From Daphnia carinata (lineage: Eukaryota > Arthropoda > Branchiopoda > Diplostraca > Daphniidae), in assembly GCF_022539665.2 (NCBI RefSeq), contig NC_081332.1, forward strand, positions 4,311,884 through 4,375,883: DNA of 64,000 nucleotides. The letters are read 5' to 3'. Shown in pieces: positions 50,845 through 61,752 of the stretch. The position numbers were made by a program, and so were the translations under genes. Below the pieces are notes generated by a model, which had not been told where the DNA came from, did no database searches, and saw nothing but the letters and a program-made list of their open reading frames with translations. Positions within the stretch are counted from its first letter, which is position 1. Each line of letters starts with the position of its first letter.

Positions 50845-50914
50845 GATTCATGGCTCATTGGTATAGCATCGGCGCGGTATGCCGAACATCCAGGGTTCGA
50901 TCCCTGGATAATAA
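50845..50914 (+). tRNA. tRNA-like sequence 3 (pseudo-tRNA)
   Basis: TGGCTCATTGGTATAGCA forms a D arm and A box. The anticodon arm TCGGC-GCGGTAT-GCCGA is perfectly paired (anticodon position GGU, but with C rather than U at position 33). The T arm CCAGGGTTCGATCCCTGG has a canonical B box. No acceptor stem is found, so a functional tRNA is unlikely, though Pol III promoter boxes look intact. Confidence 0.4.
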
Positions 50915-51084
50915 TTGAATGCTTCCAGATAAACTATGCTTACAGGAAACAATGCTTACCATTAAACGTGGCATAAACAATAAAGGAGAATTGAGAAAGA
51001 TAAATAAAAAAAAAGATGATAAATGTAATGTGTGTAAACAGACAGTGAAAGAAATAAAATTTGCAAAAAAAATTTATAAAAACA

Positions 51085-53175
51085 AATTTATTGACAATTC
51101 TCTGCACATTACAATTATTTTTGCAACTTTAAAAAGGCACAATAGCCATTTCAAAAGTTGCCGTCAACCCAGGCAGGGGGAGACACTGCCTTGTTGACCC
51201 ACCGGGGAGATTACCCGGTGATTGGCTAAGAGAAGCCGGAAGAAGAGCTGAAGATTTGGAACATTTTTACAGGAGCGATTAACCTTTAGTTCGGATTTGT
51301 GGGCAGCCACGTCACCCTCCGTGAACACATCATCGGACGAAGCGGCACCCCACGTCCCCTTTCCGGCCAGAGCCCTCCAAACCTCGGTATATGTTGTTTT
51401 TATATATACCGTACAGTAGGGGCATGACCCCCTACGGGCTTATTATGAGTCAAGGGGAAACGGGGCTACGGAAAGGAAGGGAGCCCAGATATGCACTTCA
51501 ATTTTTTAAATATCAAATACCATCTGGGGAATCCGAATTAAGTATAGAAATGTCATGTCATCCATCCAATCAATACAATTTATTCAGTGTCTTGCCCCAA
51601 CCAAGAATCTTTTCAGATCCAATGTTACTATTAACCTATGCTGAGAAAAGAAAAACACCATTAAGCATCTCAATTGTTGCTCATGTGACTTACATGACTC
51701 ACAGATTCAATTTCTGGCAGAAGCTTGGGAAAGGCCATACAAATTGCAGATGAAAATCATTGTATAAGGCTCTTGAATGATAAAATAGCACCCATAGAAT
51801 GTTGCATTGTTGATAGTTGTGTTCCCAGTATGCTGAAAATCCTTTCCTATTGGATAAATTTTTTTTTAGATTAGACATGGTTGGCAAAAAGCAGGAGAAA
51901 TGCTTTGTCATAAATTCAAAAAATTTTCAAGAAAATTCCTTTCATACCTAAAAAGTCCATGTATGATGTTCATCGCTGCAATGCCAACGAAATGAAACAT
52001 CTTTAGGGCCATTTAAGTACCCAGCTTCACCAACACTCTGAACATAAAGGACAAGTTGTTCTTTAGCAAGAGAAGCAAAATTATTTGAGGCTTCTAGCTG
52101 TGACAGAACTATAAAGGATTGCTGTTACACAGGATTCATTCACACAAGATGGTACTTCTCATTAGACAATTTGCATACTCTATTACTTTACCTCATACCT
52201 TAATAGTAATGCACTTTCAATGTTTTTCAACTGTAGGCTCACTCTTCCCTCCTGTAACACTTCCAGACTTGACTTGATCCCCCGCTAAAATTCTGTGAAT
52301 GCAAAATAATAGCATTAAAAATACTTTTTCGATAGACAAAAAACCGAAAAGTACCTAATTCATGTTTTATGTTGAACTCGTGCTATTTCTGGGTTTCCGT
52401 ACCACACCCATTTTAAGCCCAAATACGGTCCCACAATTGTTCAGTTCCTTCGCTGCATGGACTTATTACTAACAATTCTTTTAGTGCAGCACTAACAGAA
52501 TTTAAATTTAACCACTGTCAGGTGGTAGACTGAATAACTAAACAATAAATAATTGTTTTTAAAATTCTATACTTATTTTGAATTCTTATTTGAAAAGTTT
52601 AGGCTCCTGACTGTGTTCTCCTCCTGCCAACTCATCCTCATGTTCAGTTATGGATGAGTTTTGAAAAACCTCCTTCACTGTTTGGAAACTGTTCCGTTCC
52701 AATTTGTTCTTTTCCCCTACTGAGCTTGAAGACTCAAAATTTGAGCTACAAAACACAAATGAATAAAAGCAAATAAATAGAATCATTACGTGTTAGGCCT
52801 TACCGATCCTTAGCTTTTTGTTATCTAATATTTTGTGTTGTTCCAATAACTGGGCCTACAGCTTCATAATTTGATCTAATAAACAATAATTAATAATTGA
52901 AAACCAATATAATAATGTTTATACTTACCATTTTTTTGTTTTATTATCTTATCCATTTTTCAATTGTTCCTCCAGCCACGCGTTATTCTCTCCATCCACG
53001 CTACAGAACTAACTGCGAATGGCATCCAATGGACTGAAATTGCCTAAGCCAGTAATAACGAGTCTGAGCGGTAGATGGCTACGTGTCGGAAAAAAAGAAA
53101 AAAGTGTGATCTTTTTTTTTTTTTTTGGCGAAATTTTTTTTTTTTTTGTGTAAAACGGATTGCCATATGCCATAG
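51085..53175 (-). repeat. Right arm of the inverted repeat
   Basis: About 2.1 kb, the reverse complement of the left arm. The GC-rich hairpin module lies at about 51135-51450 and the exon-like frames on the minus strand. T-runs of 15 or more at 53110-53147 match A-runs in the left arm. Confidence 0.85.
51990..52956 (-). pseudogene. Gene-like exon series of unknown family, right arm
   Basis: Mirror copy of the left-arm exon series. The ATG at 52956 gives the same MDKIIKQKN start and gtaagt donor. The donor ATCG|gtaagg near 52804 is intact here but damaged on the left. The coiled-coil-like exon corresponds to 52605-52745. Other positions carry in-frame damage, for example TAA in the equivalent of the WAEN exon. 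Family unknown. Confidence 0.35.
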
Positions 53176-53272
53176 CTATTCACGAAAATAAGGTTTATTT
53201 TTGAGTTGGCCTTATGGTTTTTGACTTAAACAAAAAAAAAACAGAAAGTCGGTCTTATTTTGTCGGGCGTAC

Positions 53273-53698
53273 AATCTTCTATCTAAAAGACTAATCGAAA
53301 AAAAAATTTGATTTCCATGATATTCATTCAACTTTGAATCTATGTCATGTATATTAATAATCATTGTATAAAAAGGTTTTTAAAAATGAAAAGTAGAGCT
53401 TATTTTGTCGGGTTAAAATTTGTTGCTACAAAAAATTCACTTGGAATTTGATATATATCACAGTTTATGCTCCAAAGTTTAATGCTGATTTCGGGAAAAA
53501 ATAGTGATTTTCTCGTCGGACTAGCCTTTGTTGTACTAAAAGGTAATAACGTGCTGCTAATAAATATAAATTCAAACTTTTTAACAAAATATAACTTTAT
53601 TTTCCAACAAACTACAGTAACGCAGGAGTTAAGATTATGGACTCCTTTAGTTTTATTAGAAATTAATTATTTCTTAATTAAAAAAAAAAATAAACTGC
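53273..53698. other. Intergenic, right flank of the palindrome
   Basis: AT-rich. A further copy of the outer word ATTTTGTCGGG lies at about 53402-53412. It should include the 3' UTR of TMEM19. No gene is seen. Confidence 0.4.
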
Positions 53699-55453
53699 TT
53701 ACTTTGGCCAGAAATAAATGGATATCCATGTAACAAAAAGGGCAGCTAAAAATGAAGAAATCAAGTTGACACTATGATTATCAAGCCAGGGAGACCCACT
53801 GACTTTTCTGACACCCGGACGTGGATATTCTACTATGATGCCGGTTTGCTCATCAACGCCTATGAATAATAAAGTTGTAGCAACTGCTGATTCTTGCAGA
53901 CCCATGAAATATTTTACCAGAAAACTGACACGTAGCACCAAGAAAAGAATCGAGTAAACTTCCTATTAAGCCGCCAAAAAGCCCAGTTAACATTAGAGGC
54001 CATTGGCTGATGTTAACTTCAAGAATGTCGGCATCCAAACGTAAAAGAAGAGTAACATAATAGGCTACTCCTACCACAAGACCACCAAGCGCGCTCATTA
54101 AGATGCCTACCCAGGTAACACCTCCATTTGTACCTAATAAAGAAGAAATAATTGCCTAACTCGTAAGAAAAAATTGTTTTACTAATGGTTTACCACGGGG
54201 AACGTTCTTCCAATTTGTAATTAACCGGGGCGGAATGTCAGTCATAACTGTTCCAAACTCAGACGCCCATGTATCTCCGTTTGCGCAGGAAATTGTGCCT
54301 AGTGTTACAAGTAATAAAGTTTATATAATCAATAAAGAAATAACGGTAGTACTTAAAATCGCAATCGATAGCCAAGATTGCCTGTAGTGATGGTGGAAAT
54401 CAATTGCATGTTCTCCAGATCCAGATTCGATAAAATATATTACACCAAGATATGCGGCAACCCCACCATTGCAAATGACCTGAACCCAATTTCTTTGTCC
54501 TCCTAAATGAAGGGAAAGAAATGTTTTGAAGCATTATTCTTGAGTTTACTGCACTAGGTACCTTTTCTAAAATCTTCCTCCAATGATTTTTTTTTTTCAC
54601 TTCTAAATTTAGTGGCCCATGATGAAGAAAGAAAGAACATCATGAGACTTGCCAAGTAAGCATAGCTTGTTATAGTTAGAATAAATCCTACAAAGTATCC
54701 TGAATAAATTATTGTTTGTTAAATCCAATACCACCATTTCTATACTGTAGGCAACTAATAAATTTTATAGCTAATAGCCATTTGAATATGACAAAATGAT
54801 ACAGTATTGAAAACAATTTTTCAACTACCCCCTCGAGTAATGACAGGCCCAACTGAACTGATAATACCAAAGAACAAGTAGGGTTTGGCAAAAAAAAAAC
54901 AATATCTGTATAGACTTATGTAATTGTATACATATGCTTATACTTATATTTATTTTATCTGTATGTGTACATGTACCTAAGTGCACATGTATATGTATAT
55001 ATGTTTATACATAAATGTATGAAAAACCCCTTCCATTCCATAATATCTTGCTAAAAAAATGTTTCAACAACCAAGCTGGCGGAATAAGAAAACCCGATGG
55101 AAATTGTATAATAGTAATACTTATAATCCTTACCTAGGAGAGCACCGGTTAGACTAAGGCTGTTTTTCTTGAGACCTCTATAAGAAATGATGGCCGGGAC
55201 TAATGTTGCAATGAACCACCTAACAGGGGAAGTATCAGAGACATCTATGCAGCATTAATGGACAGGAAGGCATTAACCATATTACTAATTCAATTATTTC
55301 AAATATATTTTTACCATCTGCACTAAGATAATTAGACCGTATGGTGCCAAATACCCATAGTGTCAAGGAAATTGGCATAATAAGCAGGCCACCAATAATG
55401 GGTTTAAGTAGGGTTTTGGTTGGTACGTATTGGGTATGCTCCAAGTTATTCAT
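53699..55453 (-). CDS. TMEM19: TMEM19 (DUF92-family membrane protein)
   Basis: Multi-pass integral membrane protein of unknown biochemical function; the DUF92 family includes a plant phytyl-phosphate kinase. Seven exons: 55453-55315, 55244-55134, 54699-54562, 54502-54353, 54298-54194, 54133-53918 and 53859-53699, 339 aa (human 336). Signatures: SPVRWFIATLVPA, GLKKNSLSLTGALLGYFVG, GGQRNWVQVICNGG, CANGDTWASEFG, PRLITNWKNVPRGTNGGVT, GSLLDSFLGATCQ, and the terminal FWPK. The exon 2 start at 55244 was chosen because it keeps phase and yields the conserved SPVRW; the acceptor at 55220 does not. Divergent from ACMSD. Confidence 0.93.
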
Positions 55454-56146
55454 TTTCTAACGGATTCTGGTCTTTCTGCAGGTTATTTCGAAGCAAACTA
55501 CAGATGTTGAGTTTGCATCATGGTTTACGTGGTTGGAAAGAAGAAATTTAAATATTAATACCTTATTAATTATTTACCTAATATCAAGAATAGTTTCGAT
55601 TACTTATCGAATGAGCACATGCCAGGCCATTTAACTGAAAAACAATACGTTGGAACTGGTTTGTTTAAACGCAGCCAAATGGGACGTCATAGCCACGAAA
55701 TCGATAATTGGTAAATAGGGGTTATAAACACCCTGTTGGCTTTCCCATGCGTGATGATGAATTAAAACTTCTCTTTTTCGGCTGCATCCAACAATTGTCC
55801 GGCCTCAAGCGGTTAAAATCTGAAACTTTAAAAGTAGCAGCAAACCCATTTTTTCTCGTTTACCCCACTTAACATAATTATTAAAACATGAACAAAAATA
55901 AAAAATGAAAAAAAAATGTTTAACAACATTTTTCTCAGCAATTTTTTGTATGGCAACCAACGCTGATTGATAATGCATGGTAGTTTTCAGCAACGAGTTG
56001 CGAAAACCACCCGACAGAGTTAAAAGCCGAGAGCCTACAATACTACTGACTAGTGACTAACCAGGACCAGGACCATTCGTGATTGCGCCCTCGACGATTA
56101 CGAACGCAAACAAAACAAAAGCGCTTGATTCAAATATAACAACATC
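55454..56146. promoter_or_regulatory. Divergent region TMEM19 / ACMSD
   Basis: 693 bp between divergent start codons. No coding sequence, TATA box or repeat is evident. Confidence 0.4.
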
Positions 56147-57560
56147 ATGAAAATCGATATTCATACCCACGTTTTACCGAAGACGTGGCCCAACTTAGCT
56201 GAGGTACTGTTTACAAAATTCTACAATAAAATATTTATTTAATTAATAATTTAAGTAAACTAACTCAACTAATGGAATGGAATTTTTTCTACCATTAATC
56301 AGCGCTATGGTTATGGTGGCTTTGTGCAATTGGAACACGATCCTGACAACAAAGATACTGCTAAAATGATGAAAGATGGAAAGCTTTTTAGAGTTGTGGA
56401 AAAAAACTGTTGGGACATGGAGTCTCGACTCGCCGATATGGAAAAATCCAAGGTTGCCGTGCAGGTGCTGTCCACAGTCCCCGTTATGTTCAGCTATTGG
56501 GCCAAGTCTGCTGATGCACTGGATCTATCAAAAATTCTCAATGATGACCTGGCTGGCAAGGTTAACAAATTTCCTTCAAAGTTTGCTGGCCTTGGGACTG
56601 TTCCTATGCAAGACCCTCTTCTGGCTGCAGAGGAAATAAAGAGATGTGTTGTGGACCTTGGACTGTCTGGAATTCAAATTGGTTCACATGTTAACAAATG
56701 GAACCTGGATGCTCCAGAATTGACTCCAATCTGGAAAGTAAGCAGTTTTATAATTTAGAATTACTATCGTTTGAATCATTTAATACTTCTCCAGACATGT
56801 GAAGATTTGAAGTGCTCTGTTTTTGTGCATCCTTGGGACATGCCCAGTCTGGATGGCAGACATAGTAAATATTGGATGCCTTGGTAACATAAATTTTGGT
56901 GTTAACTTTTCGTAATCTTTAGACAACATTAAAGTATTTAGGCTCGTTGGAATGCCAATGGAGACCACAACCGCGATATGTTGTATGGTTATGGGTGGTG
57001 TTCTTCAGAATTTTCCCTCCCTTAAAGTCTGTTTTGCCCACGGTGGCGGCGCCTATCCCTTCACTATAGGAAGGATAGAACATGGTATATTACGTATTGC
57101 AAGAGAACTTCGGGTCTTTTGAATTACCAGCACATTTTTGTAGGTTACAAAGTGAGGCCTGATCTATGTGCCACAAACTGTTCTCTTAGTCCACGAGAGT
57201 TCTGCGGCAAATTCTACACTGACTCCCTCGTCCATGATTCCAATGCCCTACGGATGCTTGTTGACGTGATTGGAAAAGTAAAACAATACCTTGTAACAAT
57301 ACTGTACATTTGGAATTAGAAACGATTGTAATTTTAGAGCCGCGTCATGCTTGGAACTGACTACCCTTTTCCACTGGGAGAATTGGAACCAGGCGCGTTA
57401 ATTGAATCCATGGACGATCTAGGTTCCCTGAAAGTAATTCGAAGTCAGAGTTTTTAAATGATCACAAGTATATAAAAGATTTCTGATCCCACAGGATAAG
57501 CTACTTTACGAAAATGCCATGGAATTTCTGAATTTGGATTCTTCGAGATTTGAAAGCTAG
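56147..57560 (+). CDS. ACMSD: 2-amino-3-carboxymuconate-6-semialdehyde decarboxylase
   Basis: Amidohydrolase-fold decarboxylase that diverts the kynurenine pathway away from quinolinate and NAD synthesis. Seven exons: 56147-56203, 56303-56737, 56795-56883, 56942-57084, 57144-57277, 57338-57433 and 57495-57560, 339 aa (human 336). Metal and active-site residues are in place: the HxH of MKIDIHTHVLP, His in VFVHPWDMP, His in CFAHGGGAYPF, and Asp in GTDYPFPLGE. RVVEKNCWD and QIGSHVNKWNLD are typical. All phases close. Convergent with GTPBP10, 182 bp between stops. Confidence 0.96.
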
Positions 57561-57742
57561 AATCCAATCAATGATTGACAGTTTGCCGATGCAAAAGTAT
57601 ACTGGAAAGGCGTCTACAATGCTCAAACTTACCTAAGGGTAAAAGCTATATTTTATCTTCCACAGGATCATTAACATTTAACATGGTTAACGTTTAATTG
57701 CCTTCATTATGTTTAAAACATCTCTAATCGAAATACTTACAA

Positions 57743-59316
57743 TCACATTAAATTTGAGGAACTGTGTTCTGTTAATTCATTTTGAATTTGGTGTCTTTGT
57801 TTCATGTCTTTAATACCGTCTGCTATCTGTTGGATTGGCAATTGACTTCTTTCGTAATCCGCATGAATGTCTAAATGATGTCGAAGCTTGAGAGCTAGCG
57901 TACGGACCGCTTCGGGATCTTGCTGAACAGATATACTCCAAATCTCGTCGAACGCTATCGGTTGTTGGGGTTGCATTACTTTTGGTAGTAGACGAATGTT
58001 CTCTACGATGTTTAGGTTCCATTACATTAGAATGCCAATAGTAAATAAAGCATATGTGAAAAGGTTTACCTTTGTAGTTACTAAGTAAATCTTTCAATTT
58101 CTTCCACTTTTCCTCCGCTCCTTCTGTATCCATTTTGTTGACAACAAGCAATGTCGGCTTAGAAAGAATATCTTTACCATAAAGTTCTAACTCTTTGTTC
58201 AGCAGAGCCACAGTCTCAAACGGCTGCCGGTGAGGATATTCATAACTTAGTTGGAAGCCATTTATGTCTACCATGAAGACTAGAAGCTTTGTTCGCTCGA
58301 TGTGTTTAAGAAAGCGATAACCTAGACCCCGATTCTGGTGGGCACCCTCGATAAGCCCAGGTAAGTCGGCCATTGTTATTTGTCTGAAGTCGTCGTACGT
58401 GATAACACCCAGTTGAGGTTTCAGTGTGGTAACTTAAAAAAACAAACAAAGATTTAACTGAAAATACAAACAGAAAATAAAGTAGCGAAACTTACAAGGG
58501 TAGGCTGCAACACGAGGTTTCGCTCTGGATATGGATTTTAATAAGGATGATTTGCCTGCATTTGGGAAACCTACTAGACCAATATCAGCAATCAATTTCA
58601 AGTCAAGGACAACTTTTAGTTCCTCTCCTTTCAACCCATTGAATTGGGAAGCTGGTTGCCCTCCAAGTCCTCCTTTAGCAACTATTACTTGCTCATTAGC
58701 CTTATTTAAGTCTCCTGTTAATAATCAAATAAATGATTTAATAAAAGAATAATTTAGTAGGTAAAAAATGAAAGCAAAAATGTTTGACCAAGTTTAACAC
58801 CAGTTGTAGAAAATACAGATATTCCTGTAGGAACTGGTAATATAAAATCGGCTCCATGGTCTCCACACAACCTGTGGGCATGGCTATTTTCTCCTTCTGC
58901 AGCCTTTACTAGTCTTGCAGGCACTTTGTGAAGTACTTTATTAAGGGTCATTTCTAGATGTATGTTTGCAAGATTTTTTAAAATTGGGTGTTCTATATTA
59001 GAAAACTATTTAACTACTACCTTCGTCAGCAACTAAAATGACATTTCCTCCTCTACCACCAACACCACCTTTAGAAGATTTAAAACTATTAATACCTAAA
59101 AGTCATTTCTGGTTTGTTAATTTGCACCATATTTCGGATGACCCATACCACCAGGTCCACCACGGACCACCAAGCGCAGCGAGTCAATGAATTTTCCACT
59201 GCCCTTTCCTCGTGCCTTTCGGAGAACAAAAAAAAATTTAGGAAAACATAAACATTTTAATTCAGATTTTTCATTACTTTCTTACTGCAAAACCTTAAAA
59301 CTGTGCAGAACACCAT
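57743..59316 (-). CDS. GTPBP10: Obg-family GTPase GTPBP10-like
   Basis: Mitochondrial Obg GTPase needed for assembly of the mitoribosome large subunit. Seven exons: 59316-59278, 59215-59128, 59095-59021, 58953-58789, 58714-58496, 58432-58070 and 58002-57743, 402 aa (human 387). The Obg glycine-rich domain reads [17 protein letters not shown] and [16 protein letters not shown]. The G domain has G1 GFPNAGKSS, switch [12 protein letters not shown]3 [10 protein letters not shown] and G4 NKMD. The exon 1 donor at 59277 (AAA|gtaatg) was chosen over an earlier gtaaga because only it keeps frame with the conserved domain. Tail-to-tail with ACMSD, head-to-head with NECAP. Confidence 0.92.
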
Positions 59317-59829
59317 AACGAGTATGTCGTAACTTGTCTTTAAGGAAATTTTTTTTCTTAACTGAGTATTTGAAATGTGTTTTGTTCGTTTGTAATTCCA
59401 CGTTCTAGCAGACAATTGTCAACCACGGGGCAAGGAGGTTTTGCTAAACGGACAACATTAAACAAATGTCTTTTTCCTTTCAAAAAGTCCATGAATTTGT
59501 TTCATCAGAAAAAAATCCGATACAATCGTGTGGTAGGCCGTGTACTATAAACGAAATTAGTTCTAAATAAAAAATAAGTAAACACGATAAAAAAAAAGGT
59601 GATCTAAGAACTGGAAGCTGTTTAGCTTTATTTCCAAGTATCCGCCTCCAATCAGATGTTTGCTTTAGAGAGTCGACTGATAAAAGTCTGCTTCTCATAC
59701 AGCTGTCAGTTTTTCATGAAATTTTTCCTTGGCAGCCTGTCATAAGATTGCTGAAGATCAAACTAGACATTTGTTATTTTTGATCGCTAGTTTGTTCTTA
59801 GTGTCAATTTTTTTTTAACTTGAAGAATT
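59317..59829. promoter_or_regulatory. Divergent region GTPBP10 / NECAP
   Basis: 513 bp between the two start codons. AT-rich, with no TATA box or coding signal that I can support. Confidence 0.4.
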
Positions 59830-61180
59830 ATGGAAGACTACGAAGCAATTTTACTCGTTAAGCAAGAAGTTTTTGTTTTTAAAATACCTCCACGTACATC
59901 TAATCGAGGATACAGGTAAATAAATTTAAGTTACATTTAGTAATGTAAAGGTTTTCCCCCTTCATTTGTCATATTAAGCGAAGTTATATTCTTATTCACA
60001 CTTGCAATAGATAACTTGACCAATTTCTTCTTTGCTACACAACTACACCTGATAGTACTTTGATATTATGTCTCACAGTTGTTGACTTTGTTGCATGATT
60101 TAATTAGAATCATATTCTACGCGATATTTGACATCCATCTACAATTTTGGCAAACCTCTAAAAAAATCATTAAATCTGAAAACTTATAATTATAAAATTA
60201 ATAAGAAAGTCATAATACAACCTGCAAAGGCAGCACCACTTTTTCTTTTGTAAAACTCGAAGTACCTTTATTAATTTATCTCACCTCCAAGTAAAACATG
60301 TGTTTCTAATATTGTGTCAAATGCAGAGCTGCAGATTGGAATCTATCTACTCCGGATTGGACGGGCCGGATGCGCCTATTAGCCAAAGGCACCGAGTGCA
60401 TCCTAAAGTTGGAGGATAAGGTTAGCGGAGAACTTTTCGCCAAGTGTCCGGTAGATCAGTATCCTGGAATCGCCATCGAAGCAGTAAGCGACTCTTCGAG
60501 ATACTTTGTGGTTCGAATTCAAGATGATTCTGGGCGAGCCGCGTTCATTGGTGTGGGCTTTGCCGATCGATCAGACAGCTTCGATTTGAACGTAGCCCTT
60601 CAAGATCACTTCAAATGGGTGAAACAAAGCCAAGAGATGGAAAAAGAAGGTACAACGGAGGAGGCTGCAAAACCCCGATTAGATCTCAGTTTCAAGGCCG
60701 GTGAGACCATCAAAATCAACATGAAAATTGGGGTATGGGTGCATGCTTCTGTAAATACTAGCCAAATGTTAAGCTAAATGTTTTTAAATTGAATAATGTT
60801 TAGAAAAAAGACGGAGATGGTGCTACCAAGCCTAAAACGAAACCATTGGGAGGGTTGCCTCCTCCGCCGGGTGCAGTACGCTTAGCCCCACCAGGAGGAA
60901 TAAAACTTAATGTTGATGGTACGCGGAAAGAAATCGCTTGTTTTATAGTTATCTAATACCTACAACTTTAATCTGTAGGCGCTGACGGAGGATTAAAACA
61001 GCCAGAGCCATTGCAGCAAGAAATTTGGGGCGATTTCACAAGTGCTGGACCCAGTACTACCACCGCTCCCCCAAAGTAACTAGACTGGTTAGTTGGTTTT
61101 GTTAGCATATTATATTAATCATGTTTTTTTTTATCTCGTCTTACAGACCACCAGTGAGTTCCAATTGGGTCCAATTCTGA
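59830..61180 (+). CDS. NECAP: Adaptin ear-binding coat-associated protein (NECAP)
   Basis: Clathrin-adaptor regulator that binds AP-2. Five exons: 59830-59915, 60327-60732, 60804-60918, 60979-61075 and 61147-61180, 245 aa (human NECAP1 275). The PHear domain is complete: [56 protein letters not shown] and [15 protein letters not shown] proline-rich linker ([17 protein letters not shown]) follows, and the C-terminus is WVQF, the WVxF motif that binds the adaptin ear. Reading through the donor of exon 4 gives an immediate TAA. AATAAA is at 61235-61240. Confidence 0.95.
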
Positions 61181-61752
61181 AAGGATCCATATCTACTGCG
61201 AAATTGATTTTGGACCCTTGAAACGAATCTGAAAAATAAATGGCCCAGAGCCGTTTATGGGAAATTTTTTTGTTCTCTCACATTCCTCCCTATTGTTGAA
61301 TTATGCTGAATCTTGAATGTTAATTCAATCTATTATCAATTACTTACCATAACTCTCTACGAATAGGTTCGCGTTGTTGTAAGATTATTGATTGGGTATT
61401 ATCGTAGTGCATGTTCGTGTTGCTACAGCCAGTCTCCTCATACAACGGTTACTTAAAACTTCCTGTTTTTTTCTTCAAATGGGGCAATTTTTTTTATTCC
61501 ACTTAAACATTTTTGGCGAAGAAAAAAAAAGAAACAAGTGGTGTAGTTCAAAAAGAAAAGCAGATTATTAACATGTAAGAAGTTGATAGATTAACGAATT
61601 GAAATTTCGAAACGCAAAACTAGCGACACATGACCTTAGTTTATCATGTTGGGAGATGAGAAAAACGTAGGACCCCTTTTCACACTTCTACGCGAAATAG
61701 AAAATGAAAGACATTTAACTCTAGAACAAAATACTACGTGAGGAAAATAGAC
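61181..61752. other. Convergent 3' region NECAP / RACGAP1
   Basis: Contains the NECAP poly(A) signal at 61235-61240 and presumably the RACGAP1 3' UTR. No coding sequence is recognised. Confidence 0.45.

Larger units (their letters stand above)
50276..51084. other. Spacer (loop) of the inverted repeat
   Basis: About 0.8 kb, AT-rich and not part of the arm homology. It contains three tRNA-like sequences within about 400 bp and no supported ORF. Confidence 0.75.
47876..53272. repeat. Very large imperfect inverted repeat (palindrome)
   Basis: The left arm, about 48163-50275, is the reverse complement of the right arm, about 51085-53175, with a spacer of about 0.8 kb. Many anchors can be read directly, such as GGCATATGGCAATCCG (about 48166) against CGGATTGCCATATGCC (about 53156). 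The arms differ by substitutions and small indels, by eye about 5-15 %. Weaker homology carries the arms outward to the word CCCGACAAAAT at 47878 and its complement ending at about 53269. No terminal target-site duplication was identified. Confidence 0.9.

Noticed and set aside
51391-51753. 120-codon plus-strand frame in the right arm of the palindrome
   Set aside because: A similar but interrupted frame exists on the minus strand of the left arm. It starts inside the GC-rich hairpin module and resembles nothing known, so it is not called as a gene.
47876-53272. Assembly artefact from a folded-back read
   Set aside because: The arms differ at many substitutions and indels and the spacer is unique sequence, which does not fit simple read inversion. 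Long reads would settle it.
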